From contig CAMPEX010000001.1 of the NCBI GenBank assembly GCA_946807835.1, positions 4,293,001 through 4,357,000 of the forward strand: 64,000 nucleotides of DNA. Reading direction: 5' to 3'. This document shows, piece by piece, positions 22,514 through 33,866 of the stretch. The notes under the pieces were generated by a model. That model was not told the DNA's origin, did not search any database, and saw nothing but the letters and a program-made list of their open reading frames with translations. The position numbers and the translations under genes were made by a program. Source of the DNA: Ailanthus altissimus. Lineage: Eukaryota > Streptophyta > Magnoliopsida > Sapindales > Simaroubaceae. The first letter of the stretch is position 1. The number at the start of each line of letters is the position of its first letter.

Positions 22514-24660
22514 TGTTTAACAACAATATATACATATCTCATACATATAATCAGGCAATGGAAGCTTAAAACATTACAGTAAATACAATCATTACATATT
22601 AAAGGAATTAACAGAAACAAAATTGAGAAATAACCCTTGAAGCCTTTGGATGAAAATTGTTGAAGTCCACCGAAATTTAATCTTTGATCAATTCTAGTAA
22701 TCAACAATGATGAGTTTGATTATCTAGAATGACAACCTTTGATCCAGCAGAAGTTTAACAACTTAAACTTATGTTCTTGATTTTTTCTTTTGATTAACAC
22801 TTAATCAATTAATCAAAACCTATTTTGCTAAATTGGTTTTATGCCTTATAAAAGAAAATTATGAATTAAACTCTTGAATCCAATAAATTAGAAAAAGTTT
22901 CTCTTTTCTCTCTTTGTAATGTTGCCCAAATTTTTAGCAAAATGAAAATTAACAAAACTTGTGAATTTTAATTACATTTGTCTTATTTATACAAATGAAT
23001 TTAATTTTATTTTATAACACTTAATTTCAATTTGTATTTAACTTAACCTAATCATAGTTAACTCTTAACTCTAGTTAGGTTAAATGAACATTTAAATATT
23101 CTAACTATAGTTAACACTTAACTCTAGTTAGGTAAAAGAACATTTAAATATTTTAACCATAGTTAACTAACTTAACCATGGTTAGGTTAACTTTTACTTA
23201 ACCATTAAGTAAGGTTAACTTAACTTAACTAAATGGTTAACTCTTAACTATAGTTAAACTAAATTATTTATTTAACAATTAAATAAATAAATATTTATTT
23301 GAATTATTTAACAATTAAATAACCATTAAGTGAAATTACATTTATGTCTTTACTAGGTTACCAAATTAACCTAAAGTGGGTCCTACCATTTAATCATATA
23401 CTTTAGTTAACTTAACCTTAGTAAATTACTAGATTTTACTGTATTGAACTATTCAATACAATACGCTACCCAAGTGGTTAAAGAGTATATTTCATATTGG
23501 AACTCCCTAAGTCTACGCCTGATTCATCAAATGGAACTATTTCATAAGTCCGTGATCGATGCCCCACACACATGTTACGGATATTACAAATTAGCGCATT
23601 AGACCATACATGTTGAGGTTACTACATATTCGCATAATTCTTCTGTCATTATATCCTGGATGAGTGGGATATAGATCATTACCGTCAAATCCCAATAATT
23701 TCATCCATTTCTTTATCTCCAAATTCGTATCTTAATGAACAATATATGTAAACACTTTTGCTTTAATGTTCAAACCTGTAGGAAACTTTTTTCCCAAGTT
23801 GATTGCTTATAACCATAAGACTTTACAAGATACAATCTCGAAGTTTCAGATATACAACCCATCTATGTGAGCTGGCGGATCCCATATCTACGCACACCGA
23901 ACTCCATGAGCATCGGACCATACCTAGCGACACGTAGCGGTTAAACTATGAAAGGTCTCTGATATATGTGGAACCAAAGTATGGTGGATCTCCCACAAGC
24001 CCACCATGGCACTTAGGTCGAAGGACCACAAATAATACTAAACTCGAGAGGACATTCCTTTGACGGTTTCATAGGATATCTATTAGGGTCCTTGTGAGTC
24101 TGTTCAGTTTCTAGTCCTAACTGAATACCTGTATGTCTATATGAGCTTCAACCAAGCTCATGGTTAACTAAGAATAATCATCTGTACAATATAGATGTAG
24201 ATATACACTAATCTATATTATTGTGTTTCACCAATAGACCCTCATTGGTGAACGTAGATCAGGAATTCTTTATTTGAGAAGATACTTACATAATGACATT
24301 TCTTAGTGTCTATTGCAACTCTTTGGAACTATGTCATTACTAGTAGATTCTCAGGTCTTTGTCACATTATAGATAAGGTTCTAACTATTTAGATCTCACT
24401 GGTTATTATAACCTGCTAACTCTTAGTAGTGCTAACTCTTAGCATTTATAACTATCAGCATTGCTAACTCTTAGCCATGGTCTAAACTTCTTTAAACCAG
24501 ATATGAACTTATTCAGATCATATATATTGCCTATAATGTTACAAGCTTAATTACCATTTAATAAAGGTTATTAGCGATTTAATAAAATATTCATTGCATA
24601 AATATTACAAAATTAAATATTCATACAAACAGGGATGACGCGTAAGCACAAACCCTTACA
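22514..24660 (-). mobile_element. Copia solo LTR in B gag
   Basis: A 2147-bp insert of the D-type LTR. The right end AGGGATGACGCGTAAGCAC...CCCTTACA at 24660 parallels D's end at 60570. Shared blocks include AGTCTACGCCTGATT (23511), CATGTTACGGATATTACAA, ATATCCTGGATGAGTGGGATA and GTGAGCTGGCGGATCC. The left boundary is placed at TGTTTAAC. The flanks TTTTG and TCGTG match at only 3 of 5 bases, so the target duplication is weak. Gag sequence continues on both sides and no copia coding part is present. Confidence 0.75.
23040..23425. repeat. GTTAAC/TTAGGTTAA-rich array inside the copia solo LTR
   Basis: A dense series of AGTTAACT, CTAGTTAGGTTAA and ACCATGGTTAGGTTAAC words in both orientations over about 300 bp. 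A longer unit of about 60 bp (ACTCTAGTTAGG..ACATTTAAATATT) is seen twice, at 23068 and 23130. The other copies of this LTR lack it at the equivalent position. Confidence 0.7.
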
Positions 24661-26008
24661 TCGTGTTGGTGCAATATATCTCGATGTTTTCAAGTTGGTC
24701 CTCATCTTTGTTGAATATTTCTCTTAGCTCAACAATAAAATATATAAGAGGTCTTCCAATAAGGGTTTCTTCTTAACTATCAGTTAATTAAACTCCAGTG
24801 AAAGTTATAAAGCATTCATTGTGTTACCAAAAGAGAATTTATTATAATTGTAAAGTCCTAGATAGTAATGAGTGAGTAAGTTGTTACTTTAATAGTTAAA
24901 GTGTTTGTTATCTATATAATGCACTTGTTCCGATTCACTCCCTTTGCTAGTGTAGGACATATTTTAAACCATCGCTAGCTCTTTGCTTATTGAAGTTTCC
25001 CTAGCATTGAGTACATAAATTTGATTGGCTAATGCCAAGACTTGAGCTGAAAGTGCAACTATAGGGTCAACTGCATGTACTCTGATGGCTTTCCATACAA
25101 TAGATCTCTTATTAGGCTATTAGTAGTTGTTACAAGGCATTTCCTTCAATAAGACTTGAGCTTCTTTTATGGGTTTTGACAACAAAGTACCACCTATTGC
25201 CACATTAACAATAGTTCTAGTTTACCTATTTAATCCATTGTTGAAGAGTTTTATTTGGAACCAATCTTGATATCCATGTTAGGTCTTTGAACTACTCCTA
25301 AGCTTCATAGAGTAGCTCGAAGTCCAATTGCTAGAATTAAGCTATTCTCCTTGGAGTTGAGAAGTCTTTGATGGTGGTAAGAATTTGGTGAGAAATCTTT
25401 GTGCTAACTCTTTCCACATTGTTATACTCATTTGTTGCAAAGATTGAAGCGACCATTACCTTGTGCCTAAGAGAGAAAGGAAATAAGTGTAGCCTAATGA
25501 CATCCTCTGGAGCCTCATTCATCTTAACAGTATCGTATATCTCAAAGAAAATGGCAAGAATCACATTAGTGTCCTCACTTGGCAATTCCCCATACTGATT
25601 TTGCTATACTATATGAATAAGGGACAACTTCAACTCAAAATTATTGGCTTGAATTCTTTGACGCCAGATCCTTAAATAGTTATCATTGACCATGGGCTTG
25701 AAATAGTCTCCAAGGCTCATGGTTAGTGGTTTTTGGTGTCGTCGGCCATAGCTTGTGCTAGATTTTCCCCTTTTCTCCTAAGCCTCTGAAAAGTGCGCTC
25801 AACATCCATATTAAAAGACAAAAGCTATAAGCTTTTCTCAAATACCTTTAAAACACCTACAACAACCAAAACTCAACAAGGACAAAAGAAAAATAAATGC
25901 CTAAATTAAAATCAAATTGGTTATCCACAATATTAACAAAAAATTCAAAATCTACAATCCCTAACAATAGAACCGAAAACTTATTCACGAAATTAAACTC
26001 ACGTGATA

Positions 26009-27260
26009 TGTAAAGCAGCAAGTGTATGGATTGTGAGCAAGTAATAAAATGATGAGTGAGTATCATTCCCACGAGGATTGATCTATTAACAACATAATTT
26101 TATCTAAGCCAATTTTAATTCTAAGTTGGTTAAGAAAATTAAAGATACTTAAACTAACAATTTAAGTATATGAGAAGTCTATGTTAAAGGGTTCTAGGGT
26201 CTTGATTTCACTCTACTTTTATAATATTTTTTATGTTTTAGTTATTAAAAACTATTATTGTGAATTCATTAATCAAAGGTTTAAGACTAATCTCATTACC
26301 TATCTCGAGCGTCAAATGAGATCCTATGTATACATATTCAAGTTGATATTCTTATCTAACTTGTCTATCTATACATGCATTACACAATTCTTAAATTGAT
26401 TACTCAAGTTTTTATTAGTCTTCCAACTCAATAAAAGTTAAAGTCATACTTTTCAAGTCCAACAAATGGGTTAATCTTTTCATGCATATAATCCATAAGT
26501 CTAAATCATATAATCAAATTTTTAATCAAATTAGAAGCACTGAATTCAGAAAAGTACAAATGAATAACACATGACATAGTCTTTAATAAACTAAAAATAT
26601 CCAAACATAGTATATGGTATAGTTATATCAAGCTCTAGAATAAGAAATTTAGCCAACCATATTCAAGTACAAAATTATAATAATCTAGAAATTTATAAGA
26701 GTAATCATGTTTAAAGCAACACAAACTACAAATTTAAACTCTAATTTAAAGTAATTAAGAAAGACAAAACCGAAGATGCCTCTTTAGGCCTTCAATCTTT
26801 AAGAATCGTTAAGAATCCAAACTCCAAAGTGCTTCTCTCATTAAAAGTCCATTGATTCTGTCTCTAATTTCGTGCTTTCTCCATTCTTTTTTAATGACGT
26901 TTCATCTCCTTTTAATAGGCTCCAAAATGGGTTTTTAAAATTAGCGTATAAAGTTCAAAATTAATCCACTACTAGTGGCGTTATGACCTGGGTTCTTTCG
27001 AGCCACAGCACCATTGTTGTTGGCATTGCGTGCACTGTCACTGTTCACTATTCACTTTTCATTATTATTGTTCAAATTTAGCATTTTGGCCCCTTTCCTA
27101 CCATTTTGTGTGATTTTCTCAAATTTTTATCTCAAATATTTTTGTTAACATAATACTTGCAAAATGACATTAATGCACATAAAAACCACATATTCTTATT
27201 CAAAGAAATTAATTACCAAATTTATGAGTTCAAAATAATGGATATAAAATGCACTTATCA
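26009..27260 (-). repeat. 5' LTR of B
   Basis: Mate of 18184-19492, 1252 bp, from plus-strand TGTAAAGCAGCAAGTG at 26009 to ATGCACTTATCA at 27260. The two LTRs differ by many substitutions and small indels, so insertion was not recent. No canonical primer-binding site (TGG...) follows the LTR end at 26008. Confidence 0.85.
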
Positions 27261-27885
27261 TTATGTTTTCCTAGGAACTTGTGAATATAAATTTTACCTT
27301 ATCCATACTTCTATTTCATATAATAGACTAATGATTATTTCACAACTCAACACAAAACATAAATACAAAATAAAATAGTAGACGAATATTTGAATGAACA
27401 AGAATAAGCATTATATTACTTTATTTAAATACTAAAAATAAAAACTAAATAAAAGACATAAAAATAAGGCAAAATATAAAAATAAATGAAAAGACAAATA
27501 TAGGTATAAGAAAGTGTTTTCCACCCCAAAAACGTGGACTTTGACATGTCTTTACAGCATATAGAAAATATAAGAAAAATTGAATCACTCTTTGATGTCA
27601 TGAATGCGCAAGCTCACTCATCGTCCAGCTCTTTCGAGGTAATCCCTAGATCATCTCTATTAGCTACATAATTCAGATGAGGTACGAAGGTGGATGGCTA
27701 GTATCAAGCCCAAGGTGGGTGGCTGGTATCAAGTTTTAGATGGGTGGCACATAACTACATCCATTAGAGTTGATAATCTCAAAACTTTGTAAACTCCTTT
27801 TAAAATGCCTCTATTTTTTCCTCTAATCTGCTCAATCGCTTAGAAATCGGCTGTGCTTGAAAAGATAATAAAGATGTTGCTATTG
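27261..27885 (-). other. Post-pol spacer of F (5' portion)
   Basis: Continues F's spacer after the B insertion, with ACAAGAATAAGCATTATA near 27399 and CCACCCCAAAAACGTGG near 27521. It then enters a better-balanced stretch with the repeated words GGTGGCTGGTATCAAG and GTGGATGGCTAGTATCAAG (27690-27745). No gene is supported. Confidence 0.5.
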
Positions 27886-27889
27886 CTCT

Positions 27890-28340
27890 GGTGATTTTGG
27901 TTGGTGGGTGGTGCTAATCATTAAGTGATCATATTTTGCCCAATCTACTGATGTTTAATGGTCGCAATAGATGTAACAATTAGTTATTAGGCTCCCATTA
28001 AATTCTGGCCTATTTGCACAAGGCAATGATAAGAGATTGGATGAACAGGCTCACCTTTTCTTACTAGGAGCTGTAAATGTTTTGCCAAATTACCTTACCA
28101 ATGTTGATCATTTTCGCAATCATGTTTCCGTAGAGAAGAACAACTCTATCTTTGGTCACATCATTAAAGTGAAAGACTAACATAAGTCATGTACCTAGAA
28201 GTAATGCCATATCTTCTCATCACAATCGATGGATTTAGTAGGGAAAGTCACCTATTGACCACCTACAATCCCCCACTTCATCCCAGGTTTGCACTGTCTC
28301 TAAATAATTGCATCGTAATTTGGCTTTGAAACCATCAAGT
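27890..28340 (-). pseudogene. Extra ORF resembling the plant transposon-associated domain (F)
   Basis: Minus-strand text from about 28290 reads PGMKWGIVGGQ, KIWHYFLGT, LMLVFHFNDVTKDRVVLLYGNMIAKMINIGKVI split by stops, and SLFIQSLIIALCK. The pattern (W.yF....l.P..h...vt.drv.LLy.i..gk.invg.vI...i....k...L.fPslIt.Lc) is that of the putative plant transposon protein domain found in Athila accessory ORFs. Function is unknown. It lies between integrase and the 3' LTR, the expected place. The frame has several stops. Confidence 0.5.
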
Positions 28341-29840
28341 GGTACTCATCATCATTGTCGTCTAGAAGGTCAAAGAAATGGTTTTATAATAGTGCTAGCA
28401 AATACAACCATCTTTTCTCAGACCCTGATTTTGAAGTTTTGATGCTTAGTTATATTAGTATAGAATTCTCGCACGATAGGAAGTACTGATGCCTTTAAAT
28501 GTTTTCTGAATTTTTGTCAATTTTTACTCTGAATCATACATTCATAGTATTTGAATTTGCCTATCACTAAGTCAAATTCGTGTTCTAGTTTAGTGCCTTT
28601 TTGAACCACCAAAGTATTGTATTTTTTTATGGCAGCTACTGAGATAAACTTGGTAAAGTTATAGGATGTCTCTAAATAGGTTAAGGTATGGGCTATTTGG
28701 GTGTCATGGCTGTTTAATAATTTGAATTTTCCTTGATGAATTGGTTATTTTCGGGTTGAGTAGGTTGAAATTAGGTTTTCCCTAAAACTTGGGTTAATTT
28801 CTTAGGTTGTGGTATTTTTGGGTTTGATTCAGTGAAATTGATTGTGCTTTAAGTTTTTAAAGGTCGAATTTTGTTTTCAAAGGCTTAGATTGATTGGATT
28901 TGGCTTGGACTGTCATTTGTATTCTAGGGTTGTGAAGAGTAAGGGTTTAGTGAATAAATGAATGTCATCAAATTTTTAAGGAAAAATTAAAGTAGAGTTG
29001 TGACACTCATGCCATGGTCATTGTTGTTGGGTTTTTAGGTATGAACGCTATGGCATGACTTGAGGAGGGTCATGACATTGTGTTGGAAAATCTTAGGGTA
29101 TCTAGGTTAGAATTAAAACCCCAATACTCAGTTTCTAACTCGTGACTTTGAGTGATCCCTGTTATGGCATCGCGACATTAATCTAAGGTATTGCGACACT
29201 GAGTCTCTGACTTCAGCTCTTAGGTTTCTTTATTTTAGGCATTGCGATGCTAATCTAGAGTGCTACACATTGAGTTTCTAACTCAACTACATTTTTATAA
29301 TTTGAGTGAGTACTGTTGCACTGTATCTGGGCGCTACAACTCTGGATTTTTGACTTTGCCTCTCTTTTATCCTATAAACAAAAAAAATTACATAAAAATA
29401 AAATAATAAAATATTAAATATGATAATACCTTGGGTTGCCTCCAAAGAAGCGTTTGATTTAACTTCTTCGGCTTGACATTTGCTTGTCTTTTTATGGCTC
29501 AAAAAATTCTAGGGAGGATTTCTAGCTGTCAATTTTGCCTCCCTAATATTGCTTCAATCTTTATCCATTGATTTAATTATTCTTTAGGATGATTCATCTT
29601 CAATCTCTATTGCTTCTTATAGATATACATTGACAACTCAGAATGTACTAGACCAACTTAATTTTAGCTTCCCAGAAAAGCATTTGGTCGAGAGTTAAAC
29701 AATTGTACCTATTGTCCTGGTTTAAATTATAAGTGGGTTATCCTCTTGTTATGCCTTCTCTTTATCTTCTCCTTATAAAACTTGGCATTCTCATATGCTT
29801 ATAGTCGAAACTCTTCCATTGCATTTAGTTAGAGCATGCA
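28341..29840 (-). other. Spacer between extra ORF and integrase (F)
   Basis: No intact frame. At 29430-29475 the minus strand has the text AAGTTAAATCAAACGCTTC with TTTGGAGGCAACCCAAGG, the phrase that follows the integrase gene in Athila-type elements. At 29000-29340 several short patches such as GGCATCGCGACATT and GGCATTGCGATGC recur. Confidence 0.5.
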
Positions 29841-30660
29841 TTTATCACAGGTAGGTTAGAGATCACAATTGAGAGTCTTGATGGCCCAATATACTTTATG
29901 CTCCAGGTTTTTAGGTAGATGACAGGCCTTGCCGAAAATAAGCCGATATGAATATATTCTGATGAAAGTCTTGTAGGTTATGTAATAGGCCAAAGTGCAT
30001 CGTCTAATCATGTTTTCTAATCCTTTCGACTTGGCTTTAATGTCTTTTAGAGGATGCACATTTCTCGATTTGACATCTCTACTTGCCCAATTTTCTAGGG
30101 ATGGTATACAATGGCGATCTTATCATTACTCCATATTTTTATAAAAGAGCTAAAAATAACTTGTTACAAAAATGTGGCCTTCATAATTGATTATTGCTCA
30201 TAGAGGGCTATATTGAGTAAAGATATTTTTCCTTCAAAACTTCAATACCACCTTTGCATCATCAGTCAAAAGAGTTATTGTTTTCACCCATTTAGAGACG
30301 TAGTCGATTACTACCAGGATATTTTTTAACCATTTGATGGGATGAACAACCCAATGAAATCGATCACCTAAACATTGAATATTACAACTTCTAAAATATT
30401 TTGTAAGGCATCTCTTGCTTTCTTGATATGGTCCCCACTCGTTGGCTTTGATCGCGACGTGAAACAAAGAAATAGGCATCTTTGAATAGCAATGGCCAAT
30501 AAAATCTACATTATAGTACCTTGGTAGCTATCTTGTCACTTCTAAAATATCCTTCATAGTTCAATAAATGGCAATGCCGAAGGATGTCTTCAATCTCTTC
30601 TCTTGGTACGCACCTTCTTATCATTTGGTTTGCACATTATTTTAATAAGAAGAGTTCATC
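29840..30660 (-). pseudogene. Integrase (F)
   Basis: On the minus strand from 30660: a degraded zinc-binding region, YFRSCNIQCLGDRFHWVV, then NILVVIDYVSKWVKTITLLTD (30320-30260) carrying the first core Asp. The C-terminal part at 30059-29856 reads RLIFGKACHLPKNLEHKVYW and AIKTLNCDL. The segment between has lost frame. The order matches G1's integrase, and the domain would insert the cDNA into the genome. Confidence 0.82.
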
Positions 30661-30789
30661 TCGGTAATAAAACTTTACATAATGTAAAAATATTTTCCTT
30701 TATAGAGAAGTTAAGTTAAGAGGAAAAATACCACTAATAAGATAATTTACATAATTAGCATATTATGGTAAACTGAGGTGTTATGCTAC

Positions 30790-31370
30790 TAGTAGTTGCT
30801 CGTTTGGAAAGAACTTATTTATCAATGTCTTGTTTTTACCTTTGTTTCCCCCTTCCAATTGTGAAAGATAATTTACAACTTGGTTTTCGGTGCCTTTTTT
30901 TATCTTGTATCTCCAGGTCAAATTCCTATAATAATAGTATCTATGTATCAGTTAGGGTTTTGTATCCTTCTTAGTGAATAAGTATTTGATGGAAGAATAG
31001 TCTGTGAAGACGATCACCTTAACTTCAATTAGGTACGATATGAACTTGTTAAAGGCAAATACAACTACTAGCAACTCTTTTCTTGAATAATTGATCTGTG
31101 CATCAAGGTTTTACTTGCATAGTAAATGGTACGGAAGACCATGTATTTTCTTTGCCCTGATATTGCTCTTACTAGGCTGTCACTTGCATCACATATAAGT
31201 TTGAATGGTAAGCTCTAATTCAGAACTACAATAATGAGGGCTAAAATGAGCTTATTCTTTAATGTTTTAAATGCTTCAATGCAGGCTATATCAAAAAAGA
31301 ATTGCACATATTTCTCCAATAGATTATAAAGTGGCTTGGTGATATTAAAGAAATCTTTAATAAATCTTCT
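30790..31370 (-). pseudogene. RNase H (F)
   Basis: Minus-strand text includes ACIEAFKTLKNKLILALII, SLPFKLICDASDSLVRAI near 31210-31150 (first catalytic Asp in CDAS) and RTIYYASKTL near 31120, the gypsy RNase H signature. Stops are frequent. It follows the RT directly, as expected. Confidence 0.78.
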
Positions 31371-31374
31371 ATAA

Positions 31375-32150
31375 AATCTTGCATATCTAAGAAAGCTCTA
31401 TACTTCCTTCACATTTATTGGTGCAGGAAGTTTCTCAATCGTCTCAATCATTCTCTAGTCAACTTGTATTCTTCTTAAAGAGATTTTATGACCCATGTTA
31501 ATTCATTTTATGACCATGAAGTGCCACTTTTCATAATTCAATACTAGGTTAGTCTCCTTATATCTTTTAAGTATAAAAGCCAAATTCTCCAAGCACATAT
31601 CAAATGAATCCCCAACAACTAAGACGTCATCTATAAATACATCCAAAAAGTTCTCCACAATATCTAAAAATATCGTCATCATACATTGTTAAAATATGGC
31701 GAGTTTATTGGAAAGTCCAAATAGCATACTCTAGAATGCAAACGTTCCATATGGACAAGTGAAGGTAGTTTTCTCTTTGTCTTTTAGGGTTATTTCTATC
31801 TAATTATAACCATAGTATACATATAAGAAACAGTAGTATTCATGTCCGAATGATCTCTTTAACATTTGGTGGACGAAGGGTAGTGGGAATTAGTCTTTTC
31901 TTGTGGCTATGTTTAGCTTGCGGTATTCTATGCACACTCTCAATCTAGTTATTATACATGTTCAAATCAGCTCATTGCTGTAATTGGCTATGACAATAAC
32001 TCCTCATTTCTTTGGTGTACATTGCACTAGACTTACTTAGGAACTATTGAATATTGGGTAGATGATCCCAGCATCTTGCCACTTAATAATTTCTTTCTTT
32101 TCCACTTTTTTGATTATTGGTTGACTCTTCTTTGCTTATATATTATTAGT
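31375..32150 (-). pseudogene. Reverse transcriptase (F)
   Basis: Minus-strand blocks in order: KWQDAGIIYPIFNSS near 32070, CIEYRKLN near 31920, the FLYVYYGYN block near 31810, EKTTFTCPYGTFAF near 31750, and the catalytic box VFIDD, with FIDD at 31626-31637. Both catalytic Asp remain, but several stops break the frame. It is a close relative of the RT in G1. Confidence 0.85.
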
Positions 32151-32699
32151 TTATGGCCTTCTTCTAGCAGTATCTTATACATAAAAAATGATAAACTAAT
32201 GCCTTGAATGTAGATGATGGTTCATCTTAAAGCTTTTTTATACTTTCGAAGCACTATAAGCGATTTATCCAATATCTCATCAAGTTTAGCAGAAATAATT
32301 ATAAGAATGGTGGCTGAGTTTCCTAGAAATGAATAGCATAAGTGGCTTGGTAAGGTTTTGAGCTCTAGGGTTGATGGTTCTTCTATTTAGGGCTTAATGC
32401 TTACCTCAATATTTTCTAGCATCTTTAATGGTTCAAATTTGAGTTTCACATAGTTGAAATAGGGAGAAGCATTCAGTGCTTTTAAAGATTCTTATGCCTT
32501 ATGGTTTTCTGCCTCAATCCTATTCATCATAGCATCTTCAAGAGACTCTTAGATGGAATTGTTGCTGAACATTTTTTGAACTTCCTGTTGATCACATTGA
32601 TGTTGAGGCATTATTCTACTTTACTTGGGAACTTCATGGCTTTGAACACTTTGAATTCCACCTCCTCATCTTGGACTTTTATGGTTGACGCTCCTTTCT

Positions 32700-33170
32700 A
32701 GGTATATATTTAGGTCCTCTTAGTGGCTAAGAATATTCAGCCTAAGATAATCGGATCTCACGATCCTCCTTCATGTCTAGCATTATAAAGTCAGTCCAAA
32801 AGATAAATTTGTCAACCTTGACTAGCCCATCTTGAGTGATTAATCCATAAGCTATATTGTGACATTAGAAGGCTTTGCTTTCTTCAATCCTAAATTGTTG
32901 TAGATTGACAATGGCATTACATTGATATTGGCTCCTAGATCACACAAAGCCTTACAAGAATATTGATTTTCAATAATGTACGGGATGATGAAGCTTCCTA
33001 GATCTTTGAGTTTATTAGGCAATTTCTTTTGTAATATTGCACTGCATCCCTCAGTTTGTGTCACTATTTTGTATTCCCCTAGCTTCATTTTTCTTGAAAG
33101 AATATCTTTTATAAACTTTACATTAGTCATCATTTTCTTTAATATTTCTAAAAATAGAATTTTAAATTCT
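32700..33170 (-). pseudogene. Retropepsin-like protease (F)
   Basis: An open minus frame (ending at 32852) reads KFIKDILSRKMKLGEYKIV, SAILQKKLPNKLKDLGSFI and ALCDLGANINVMPLSIYNNL. DLGA is the usual Athila form of the protease active site. Upstream of about 33170 the frame is fused to unrelated tandem-repeat sequence, which marks the truncation of F. The C-terminal protease part continues to about 32700 in degraded form. Confidence 0.8.
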
Positions 33171-33217
33171 ATGAATAAGCTAGCACTTCCCTTGCAAAGG
33201 ACATCGAGCCCTAAGTT

Positions 33218-33515
33218 AGGAAGTAAGGCCCTGTCAAGTGGAGACAGGTCACAGCATCTGAACCGTGCCAAGCCATTTAGGAAGCAAAGGCCCTGTTAAG
33301 TAGAGATGGGTCACAGTATCTAAACCTTGCTGAGTTTCTTAGAAAGAAAAGGCTCTGTCAAATGGATATGCGTCATAGCATCTGGACCTTGCCGAGCTTC
33401 CTCGAAAGCAAAAGCCCTATCAAGCGGAAATAAGTCACAATATGTAGACCTTTCCAAACTTGCTAAGAAGCAAAGGCCCAATCAAGTGAAGATAGGTCAT
33501 AACATCCAAATTTAG
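33218..33515 (+). repeat. 62-bp tandem repeat, five units
   Basis: Unit starts at 33218, 33279, 33341, 33403 and 33465 give a steady 61-62-bp period. Each has AGGAAGCAAAGGCCCTG, TCAAGTGGAGA, GGTCACAGCATCTGAACC-like and TTGCCGAGCTT-like parts. Further decayed units lie near 33575-33640 and 33718-33770. The array is less AT-rich than its surroundings and creates fake open frames at 33327-33515 and in the antisense of 32976-33299. Confidence 0.85.
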
Positions 33516-33866
33516 AAAGTACTTTGTGGAGGCTAGTATGCCAAAACTTGGAAAGACCTTGTGAAACTTCCATTGTGCAAAACACTTAGAAAGAAGATCT
33601 CATTAAGCGTAAACGAGTTATAGCATCTGAACTGTAGAAAAACCTTGTAAGGGTCACCATACCCAATTTAAGAATCAATATATGCCATATCATCTTTATA
33701 CTGGCTATCGCGCTATATTTGGAAGCAAGTCCCGTCAAGCGGAAGCTAGTCAGTATCTGAACTAAAAGGGAACCTCCTATAGTTCGTAGTATGCTAAATT
33801 TCCTAGCACATGGACCAAAACTAGGAAGTTGGCCTTGCTAAAGTAAAAAGACAAAATTCTAAAAAT

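Larger units (their letters stand above)
22170..25749 (-). pseudogene. Gag (B), split by a copia solo LTR
   Basis: Structural protein that would form the particle core. The start is ATGGCCGACGACACC on the minus strand at 25749, then GDYFKPMVNDNYL, and at 25585-25337 MPSEDTNVILAIFFEIYDT...LHLFPFSLRHK, the classic gag core. The frame is interrupted at 24661/22513 by the copia LTR. It resumes with KTNMQTPLNNQLQHMNAI (22500 on) and EHCKAITLRSGKEVEAPKP (22365), the gag tail. Multiple stops. The region is normal in order for Athila gag. Confidence 0.8.
18184..27260 (-). mobile_element. B: non-autonomous Athila-type element (gag, protease, integrase tail only)
   Basis: Two minus-oriented LTRs (27260-26009 and 19492-18184) flank gag, protease and an integrase C-terminal remnant, followed by a spacer and polypurine tract. 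RT, RNase H and the integrase core are missing. A 2147-bp copia solo LTR splits gag. Element C has the same architecture. No clean target duplication was found (CCATA on the left, TTATG on the right), which suggests either decay or an altered boundary. Confidence 0.8.
15630..33170 (-). mobile_element. F: Athila-type Ty3/gypsy element, 5'-truncated, hosting element B
   Basis: Read on the minus strand from 33170: protease, RT, RNase H, integrase, an extra ORF, a post-pol spacer and the 3' LTR (17013 to 15630). Element B (18184-27260) is inserted in the post-pol spacer. The spacer text on its two sides (17014-18183 and 27261-27560) matches successive parts of the same region in B (19507-20640), which supports one interrupted element. 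Gag and the 5' LTR are absent; the protease frame runs into a 62-bp tandem repeat instead. Stops throughout. Confidence 0.8.

Noticed and set aside
32976..33299. 107-codon plus-strand open frame
   Set aside because: Antisense to the protease of F and the first tandem-repeat unit.
33218..33515. CRISPR-like regular repeats
   Set aside because: Units are contiguous 62-bp tandem repeats without unique spacers, in a plant genome context.
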